Below, in pieces: positions 44,091-49,440 of a DNA stretch of 49,440 nt. This stretch comes from Betaproteobacteria bacterium. GTDB lineage: Bacteria; Pseudomonadota; Gammaproteobacteria; Burkholderiales; Burkholderiaceae_D. The stretch spans positions 1 to 49,440 of the forward strand of contig JANXTA010000023.1 in assembly GCA_025356395.1 (NCBI GenBank), in the 5' to 3' direction. Position numbers and translations under genes: made by a program. Each line of letters begins with the position of its first letter. The stretch's first letter is position 1. The notes under the pieces are model-generated. The model was given only the letters and a program-made list of their open reading frames with translations, had not been told where the DNA came from and did not search any database.

Positions 44091-46252
44091 GTTCGAGCCC
44101 TCGTCCCGTTGCTGCCGAAGCGCACGATCCCGAGATCAACGACCACGAGATCCCGCACACCATCGGGCCGCACCTGCCGCTGCCCGGCAAGGCGCCGGGC
44201 TGGCCTTTCGCCACCATCGGCAAGTGGAAGATGGACGTCAACGCGGCGGCCGAGGGCTGGCTCGCGGCGCTGACGGTATGGCGACGCGAGCACCTGATCC
44301 GCATCGGTTACGACGACGCGCAATACCGCAGGCCCGAGCTGCTGTGGTCGCAACGCAATTTCGTGCACACGCAGATGATGGTCGAGGACCGCTTCTTCCA
44401 TGACCCGGTCACGGGCCGCTATACGATCGATCGCTATCTCGACGACCTCGAAACCCGCTACGGCGGCATCGACAGCGTGCTGATCTGGTACGTCTATCCC
44501 AACATCGGCATCGACGACCGCAACCAGATCGAACTCGCGGCCGACCTGCCCGGCGGTATCGACGGATTGCGTGGCGCGATCGCCGATTTCCATCGACGCG
44601 GCGTCAAGGTGTTCCTGCCGACCATGCCGTGGGACAACGGCACGCGCGAGGTCGGCAAGAGCGACTGGCAAGCCATCGCCGAACTCGCGAAAGCCGTCAA
44701 CGCCGACGGCGTCAACGGCGACACCTACAACGGCGTGCCGCGCGCGTTCCGCGACGCTTGCGACGCGATCGGCCATCCGCTGGTGTTCCAGCCCGAGTCC
44801 ACCGCCAGCGCCGAGGAGGCGCTGCTGTGGAATCACCAGAGCTGGGGCAAGGCCTCGATCGAGATGATTCCCGCGGTCTCGAAGTTCAAGTGGCTCGAAC
44901 CCCGTCATCTGGTCAACGTGGAGAACCGCTGGGGCCGCGATCGCAGCGACGACCTGCACTACATCTTCTTCAACGGCATCGGCTACACGAGCTGGGAGAA
45001 CGTGTGGGGCATCTGGAATCAGTTGACCGAGCGCGACGGCGAGGCCCTGCGACGGATCGCGACGATCGAACGACGATTCGCGCCGCAGATGGTCAGTGCC
45101 GACTGGCGACCCTATGCGCCGACGTTGCAGGCCGGTGTCTTCGCGAGCCGTTTTCCGAAGGGCGGCATCACGCTGTGGACCTTGGTCAACCGCAACGAGT
45201 ACGCGGTCGGCGGCGAACAGATGGCGGTCCCGCATCGGCCGGGGACGCGTTACGTCGATGCCTGGAACGGCGGCGAGGCGCGCATGCGCATCACAGGCGG
45301 CCATGCGGTCTTCGATGCGGATCTCGAAGTCCGCGGCTTCGGTGCGCTGGTGGCGATCGATCCGGACACGACGCTCGATAGCCTCGACGCCTTCATCGCG
45401 CGCATGCACGCCATGTCCGCGAAGCCGCTACACATGTATTCGAAGCAGTGGCGCTTCCTGCCGCAACGCATCGTCGCGATCGAAGCCACGAAACGGGTCG
45501 CGCAGGCGCCCTCCGGCATGACCGCGATCCCGGCCGGCACCTTCGACTTCGTGGTCGGCGGCATCGAGATCGAGGGACAGACCTGGGCCGGGCTCGACGT
45601 CCAGTGCCCCTGGGAAGACAGCCCGCGACGCCACCACCGCAAGCTGATGCAGATGCGGCCGTTCCACATCGACACGCGATGCGTGACCAACGCGGCGTTC
45701 AAGAGGTTCGTCGACGACGTGCACTACTCGCCACGCGATAGTCACCACTTCCTCACCCACTGGAAGAGCGGCCGGCCGCAGGCGGGCTGGGAGGACCGGC
45801 CGGTGACCTGGGTCTCGATCGAGGATGCTCGTGCGTACGCGGCATGGGCAGGCAAGCGCCTGCCGCACGAGTGGGAGTGGCAGTACGCCGCGCAGGGCAG
45901 CGACGGCCGGCGCTATCCGTGGGGCGACACCTGGAACGCGACCGCGGTGCCGCCCCTCAACCGCGAGCGCCTGGTGCTGCCGCCCGAGATCGGCGATGCC
46001 CATCCCGACGGCGCGAGTCCCTTCGGCGTGCTCGATCTGGTCGGCAACGTCTGGCAGTGGACGGACGAATACCAGGACGACCACACGCGTTCGGCGATCC
46101 TGCGCGGCGGTAGCCCGTATCGACCGCGTAGCTCGCACTGGTACTTCCCGCAGACCTACCGGCTCGACCAGCACGGCAAGTACCTGCTGATGGCGCCGTG
46201 CAAGGACCGCTCGGCGTGCATCGGTTTTCGTTGCGTCGTCGACGCGGGCTGA
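44087..46252 (+). CDS. TIM-barrel-like hydrolase domain fused to SUMF1 domain
   Basis: 721 residues. The first ~440 look like a glycoside-hydrolase-type barrel: VYPNIGIDDRNQIE, FHRRGVKVFLPTMPWDNGTR, ADGVNGDTYNGV (acidic), VFQPESTAS (candidate acidic), and a jelly-roll-like end (GTRYVDAWNGGEARM). The last ~240 are a SUMF1/FGE-sulfatase domain (MTAIPAGTFDFVVGG, RLPHEWEWQYAAQGSDGRRYPWGDTW, GNVWQWTDEY, GFRCVVDAG). The copper cysteines of formylglycine-generating enzyme are missing: after RGGS the family positions hold Arg and His. It is therefore unlikely to make formylglycine; sugar binding is one alternative. No signal peptide is evident. Starts by ATGA overlap with the kinase. Confidence 0.8.
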   Translation: MSSSPRPVAAEAHDPEINDHEIPHTIGPHLPLPGKAPGWPFATIGKWKMDVNAAAEGWLAALTVWRREHLIRIGYDDAQYRRPELLWSQRNFVHTQMMVEDRFFHDPVTGRYTIDRYLDDLETRYGGIDSVLIWYVYPNIGIDDRNQIELAADLPGGIDGLRGAIADFHRRGVKVFLPTMPWDNGTREVGKSDWQAIAELAKAVNADGVNGDTYNGVPRAFRDACDAIGHPLVFQPESTASAEEALLWNHQSWGKASIEMIPAVSKFKWLEPRHLVNVENRWGRDRSDDLHYIFFNGIGYTSWENVWGIWNQLTERDGEALRRIATIERRFAPQMVSADWRPYAPTLQAGVFASRFPKGGITLWTLVNRNEYAVGGEQMAVPHRPGTRYVDAWNGGEARMRITGGHAVFDADLEVRGFGALVAIDPDTTLDSLDAFIARMHAMSAKPLHMYSKQWRFLPQRIVAIEATKRVAQAPSGMTAIPAGTFDFVVGGIEIEGQTWAGLDVQCPWEDSPRRHHRKLMQMRPFHIDTRCVTNAAFKRFVDDVHYSPRDSHHFLTHWKSGRPQAGWEDRPVTWVSIEDARAYAAWAGKRLPHEWEWQYAAQGSDGRRYPWGDTWNATAVPPLNRERLVLPPEIGDAHPDGASPFGVLDLVGNVWQWTDEYQDDHTRSAILRGGSPYRPRSSHWYFPQTYRLDQHGKYLLMAPCKDRSACIGFRCVVDAG

Positions 46253-46256
46253 TCCG

Positions 46257-48089
46257 ATGAAAGACGGGACGTTGATGCAGGGGCTGCTCGGCCACGCGAT
46301 GGCCGCGAACCATCGGGGACGGCTGTCGCATTTCATCGTCGACGAGCGCAGCCCGGCCATCGCGATGTTCGGTGCCGCACCCAAGCAGCGCAACGAGGAA
46401 GGTGACTGGTACGGCGAGCACGCGGGCAAGTGGCTGGTCGCGGCATCGAAGGCCGCGGCACGCAGCGGGGACCGCGTGTTGACCGAGCGCATCCGGCGTG
46501 TCGCCGACTTTCTCGTCGCGCAGCAGGAGCCCGACGGCTACCTCGGCACCTACGCGCCGCGGCGACGCTTCACGCTTCGTCAGCCGCCGAAGCCGCTGAC
46601 CTGGGACGGCGCTCCGGCGCTACGCACGTGGGACCTCTGGATCCACGCGTATCTGGTCCTCGGCCTTCTGGAGGTCCATCGCCTTCTCGGATCGTCGACC
46701 TACCTCGTGGCCGCACGGGCGATCGGCGATCTCTGCTGGCGCACGCTGCACGACGACGGCATCGACATCACGACGCTCGGCAATCATCACGGCCTGTCGG
46801 CAACGGTCCTGATGGATCCGGCCGTGGAACTGTTCTTCGCGACCGGCGAGCGTCGTTACCTCGATCTCGCGCTGCTGATCCTCGAACAGGCCGATCGTCA
46901 TCCCCCACTCGCGCTGCTCACGCGCGCGCTGCAGGGCGTCGACGCGTCCGAGATCGCGACCGGCAAGTCCTACCAGCTGCTGTGGACCCTGGTCGGCCTC
47001 GCGAAGCTGCATCGCGCGACCGGTGTCGCCGACTACCTGACGGCCGTCGAGAACATGTGGCGGAACGTGCGCGATCACCACCTCACGCTCGGCGGTGGCC
47101 CGTGGGGCGGGGTCGCGCATCGCTCGCGCGAAGTCTTCAACCCGGGCGGCTTCTTCAGCCCGCACGGCTACGTCGAGACCTGTTCGGTACTGGCGTGGAT
47201 CCAGTTGAATCGCGAACTGCTGTCGATCGGCGGCGACGCACGCTACGCCGACGAGATCGAACGCACCGCGTTCAACGACCTGGTCGGCGCAATGGCACCC
47301 GACGGCGAGGACTGGTGCTACTACTCGTATCCCAACGGACGTCGCGTCCACACGACCTACTGGCGATGCTGCAAGTCGAGCGGCGCGATGGCGCTCGAGG
47401 AACTACCCGCGCTGACCTGCCGGGTCTCGGCCGAAGGTGCGATCACGATCGACCTCTACGGTGCCGGCACGTCGACGCTGACGCATCCCGGTGCGGGCCA
47501 CGCGACGTTTCTGCAGACCACGGCCTATCCGTTCGAGCCGACGATCCGCATCCGCGTCGAGGTCGCGCACGCCGCGCGCTTCACGCTGCGGTTGCGCATC
47601 CCTGGCTGGACCAGCGCGAGCGAACTGTCGATCGCTGACGCTTTTACCGTGGAGTCGGCGCCTGCGGGGACCTATGCAGCGATCGACCGGACGTGGCGTA
47701 ACGGCGACGAGGTCATCCTTCGACTGCCGATGTCTCCGGAAGTCCATCGCCGCACCAGTCGCAACGTGCAGGAGTCACGCGCGCCCGACGGCGCGCCGGT
47801 GCTGCAGGAAGTGATGCGCTACGACCATCTCGCCGTGACGCACGGGCCGCTGGTCTACGCGACCGGTCTGATCGACGGTTTCAAGACCGGGGAGACGATC
47901 CGTGCGCCCGATTCCGCGGACGGGTCATGGCTGGAGGTCCTGCCGGCCAGCAGCGACGACGCCGGAGCGACGATCCGCCTGCATCCGTCCGGACGCCCGC
48001 CGATCGACTTCGTGCCGTACTACCGCGCCGGCGGTCGAGTGGGCGGCGCCTGGCGACTGACCTGGCTATCCCTGGCGCCGGAAACCTGA
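46257..48089 (+). CDS. GH127 family glycosidase (beta-L-arabinofuranosidase type)
   Basis: 610 residues. An alpha/alpha-barrel (about 1-400) is followed by beta domains. The GH127 active site can be read: Glu307 and Cys309 (YVETCSV) plus Cys371-Cys372 (YWRCCKSSG) match the zinc-binding Glu/Cys/Cys-Cys set with its nucleophilic cysteine, and Glu292 (SREVF) sits where the acid/base Glu is expected. Known members release L-arabinofuranose from beta-linked chains. No signal peptide, so it acts on imported oligosaccharides. Four bp after the SUMF1 fusion and coupled to the CoA-transferase (TGATG). Confidence 0.88.
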   Translation: MKDGTLMQGLLGHAMAANHRGRLSHFIVDERSPAIAMFGAAPKQRNEEGDWYGEHAGKWLVAASKAAARSGDRVLTERIRRVADFLVAQQEPDGYLGTYAPRRRFTLRQPPKPLTWDGAPALRTWDLWIHAYLVLGLLEVHRLLGSSTYLVAARAIGDLCWRTLHDDGIDITTLGNHHGLSATVLMDPAVELFFATGERRYLDLALLILEQADRHPPLALLTRALQGVDASEIATGKSYQLLWTLVGLAKLHRATGVADYLTAVENMWRNVRDHHLTLGGGPWGGVAHRSREVFNPGGFFSPHGYVETCSVLAWIQLNRELLSIGGDARYADEIERTAFNDLVGAMAPDGEDWCYYSYPNGRRVHTTYWRCCKSSGAMALEELPALTCRVSAEGAITIDLYGAGTSTLTHPGAGHATFLQTTAYPFEPTIRIRVEVAHAARFTLRLRIPGWTSASELSIADAFTVESAPAGTYAAIDRTWRNGDEVILRLPMSPEVHRRTSRNVQESRAPDGAPVLQEVMRYDHLAVTHGPLVYATGLIDGFKTGETIRAPDSADGSWLEVLPASSDDAGATIRLHPSGRPPIDFVPYYRAGGRVGGAWRLTWLSLAPET

Positions 48090-49300
48090 TGGCGACGCCC
48101 TCCTTCCCACCGAGCACGACCGCCTCCATTGACGGGCCGCTGAGCGGCTTGCGCGTGCTCGACCTCAGCACCTACATCGCGGGACCCTACGGCTGCACGC
48201 TGCTCGCCGATCAGGGTGCCGAGGTCGTCAAGATCGAACCTCCGGGCGGCGACAACCTGCGCAACTATCCATCGACGCTGCGCGACGAGAGCCGGGCGTT
48301 CATCGGCGTCAATCGCAGCAAGCGCGGCCTCGCCATCGACCTCAAGAAGCCGCAAGGGCTTGCGCTTCTGATGCGCATGGTCCGTGACGCCGACGTCGTG
48401 GTGCACAACTTCAGGCCCGGCGTCCCTGAGCGCCTCGGCATGGCGCACGAAGCGCTCAACGCGATCAATCCGCGGCTGATCTATTGCGCCGTGACCGGCT
48501 ACGGCGAGACCGGGCCGCTGAAGGACAAGGCCGGCTACGACCAGGTATTGCAGACCATGACCGGCATGTGCGCGCTGCAAGGCAAGCGCGGCGGCGCACC
48601 GGAGATCATCTACGGTTCGGTGGTCGACTACTACGCTGCGGCCTTGCTGGCCGCGGGCGTCGCGTCGGCCCTGTTCGAACGCGAACGCAGCGGGCTCGGA
48701 CAATACGTCGGCGTGTCGCTGCTGCGCAGTGCGCTGACCATGCAGTCGGCCCGGATGATCTGGGCGGGCAGCGAGCCCCTCGACATCGGCCGCGACATGC
48801 GGTCGGGCGGCGTGACCGGCATTCATCCCACGCGCGAGGGCTACATCTACTTGTCGGCGAACACGCCTCGCTTCTGGAAGGCCCTGTGCGAACGGACGGG
48901 TCTCGAAGGACTCGAGGCCGATCCGCGGTACGACTCGGTCCGCAAGCGCGCCGATCGCGCGGCCGAGATCGTGCCGCATCTGCACGCGGCCCTCGCGTCG
49001 CGCAGCGCGCTCGAGTGGGAAGACGTGTTCGGACACGAGGTGCCGTGCGCGGCGTCGCGTCGCATCGAGGACATGTTCGAACACCCGCAGGTGCTGGCCG
49101 AAGAGATGATCTCGACCATCGAGCATCCGGTCATCGGGCCCTATCGCGGCGTGACGCGGCCGATCAAGTTCGGACGCACGCCTGGCCGCGCGCCGTTCGC
49201 ATCACCGACCTTCGGGCAGGACGCTGATGCCTTCCTCGCGGGCTACGGCTACAGCCCGGCAGACATCGCGCAGCTCAGGCAACTCGGCGTCGTGCTCTAG
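48089..49300 (+). CDS. Class III (CaiB/BaiF-type) CoA-transferase
   Basis: 403 residues. GLRVLDLSTYIAGPYGCTLLADQGAEVVKIEPPGGD, NRSKRGLAIDLKKPQG, VHNFRPGVPERLG, YCAVTGYGETGPL and the catalytic Asp in YGSVVDYYAA match formyl-CoA/succinyl-CoA type transferases. It moves CoA between carboxylic acids; the acid is unknown but could be the substrate of the CitE-like lyase at 35255. The start shares a base with the GH127 stop (TGATG). The TAG stop lies in the target site of an IS481-type element. Confidence 0.88.
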   Translation: MATPSFPPSTTASIDGPLSGLRVLDLSTYIAGPYGCTLLADQGAEVVKIEPPGGDNLRNYPSTLRDESRAFIGVNRSKRGLAIDLKKPQGLALLMRMVRDADVVVHNFRPGVPERLGMAHEALNAINPRLIYCAVTGYGETGPLKDKAGYDQVLQTMTGMCALQGKRGGAPEIIYGSVVDYYAAALLAAGVASALFERERSGLGQYVGVSLLRSALTMQSARMIWAGSEPLDIGRDMRSGGVTGIHPTREGYIYLSANTPRFWKALCERTGLEGLEADPRYDSVRKRADRAAEIVPHLHAALASRSALEWEDVFGHEVPCAASRRIEDMFEHPQVLAEEMISTIEHPVIGPYRGVTRPIKFGRTPGRAPFASPTFGQDADAFLAGYGYSPADIAQLRQLGVVL

Positions 49301-49301
49301 C
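49296..49301. other. IS481-type target site (NCTAGN)
   Basis: TCTAGC directly borders the element's terminal TGT. Six-base NCTAGN targets are the known preference of IS481/IS1002. The CTAG supplies the stop codon for the CoA-transferase (plus TAG) and for the transposase (minus TAG). The second copy would be beyond the window. Confidence 0.75.
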
Positions 49302-49440
49302 TGTCGAGTTGCAATAGGTTGTTCTGGCCGAGTCGCGAGGCTGGAGGTCTGAAGCCGAGAGCGGAGTGCGGTCGTCTCGCGTTGTAGAAGTTGACGAAGG
49401 CCGGCAGCAACGCGGTGCGCTCAGCGCTGTTGTCGTAGCT
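49297..49440 (-). CDS. IS481-family transposase, C-terminal part
   Basis: The last 47 residues, reading into the window from the right, contain FVNFYNARRPHSALG, FRPPASRLG and end NNLLQLDS. The NxxRPHSALG block is the end of the DDE integrase core of IS481/IS3-type transposases. The stop TAG is formed by the flanking target sequence, outside the element itself, as expected for this family. The N-terminal and most catalytic residues lie beyond the window, so activity cannot be judged. Confidence 0.88.
   Translation of the reverse strand, partial: SYDNSAERTALLPAFVNFYNARRPHSALGFRPPASRLGQNNLLQLDS
49302..49440 (-). mobile_element. IS481-family insertion sequence, one end
   Basis: The edge begins TGTCGAGTTGCAATAGGTTGT; the TGT start and the CAATAGGTTGT core agree with the end of IS481. 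The rest of the element continues beyond the window and holds a transposase on the minus strand. Confidence 0.8.

Noticed and set aside
44087-46252. Formylglycine-generating (sulfatase-activating) enzyme.
   Set aside because: The two copper-binding cysteines are absent and no sulfatase gene is nearby.

Overview
The window reads as chromosomal DNA of a high-GC betaproteobacterium (Burkholderiales/Rhodocyclales-like; family not determinable by eye). This rests on conserved housekeeping blocks: aroQ-accB-accC-prmA-DUF3426 protein, PP0621-pilS-pilR-ampD, ypjD divergent to ffh, trpG-trpD-trpC, class I nrdA-nrdB, and an alanine/lysine-rich histone H1-like protein. Genes are densely packed with many ATGA or TGATG overlaps. 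I saw no rRNA, tRNA or CRISPR array.

Left part (1-6.1 kb): a truncated LysR regulator diverges from a D-tartrate dehydratase gene and an MFS transporter, with a perfect 19-bp LysR-type palindrome between them. Then comes a tightly overlapped membrane operon (DUF2167 protein, unknown membrane protein, membrane-anchored J-domain protein) followed by a TauE/SafE permease pseudogene with three lesions, and a crystallin-like lipoprotein. From 6.1 to 18.4 kb: MarC, YqiA and Mpl on the minus strand, a divergent NERD-nuclease/helicase fusion, a thioredoxin-like protein, the aroQ-accBC-prmA block, a PfkB kinase, a glycine-zipper lipoprotein and YggT.

Middle (18.4-35 kb): histone-like gene with terminator, nrdAB preceded by two NrdR boxes 32 bp apart (strong regulatory evidence), ampD, the PilS/PilR two-component system, ypjD, ffh, an OmpA lipoprotein whose stop codon abuts that of convergent trpC, the trpGDC genes, and a small pseudogene with two frameshifts.

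Right part (35.2-49.4 kb) looks like an accessory catabolic locus, all on the plus strand: CitE/HpcH-type lyase, a sodium:solute symporter fused to an N-terminal beta-propeller-like domain, LysR regulator, TonB-dependent receptor, serine hydrolase, ribokinase-like kinase, a TIM-barrel-like/SUMF1 fusion that lacks the formylglycine-generating cysteines, a GH127 glycosidase with its zinc/cysteine site intact, and a class III CoA-transferase. The last five genes are translationally coupled or nearly so. This is the most interesting candidate system: a possible uptake and degradation pathway for an L-arabinofuranoside-like or other rare glycoside. It ends at an IS481-family element inserted in an NCTAGN target exactly on the CoA-transferase stop codon.
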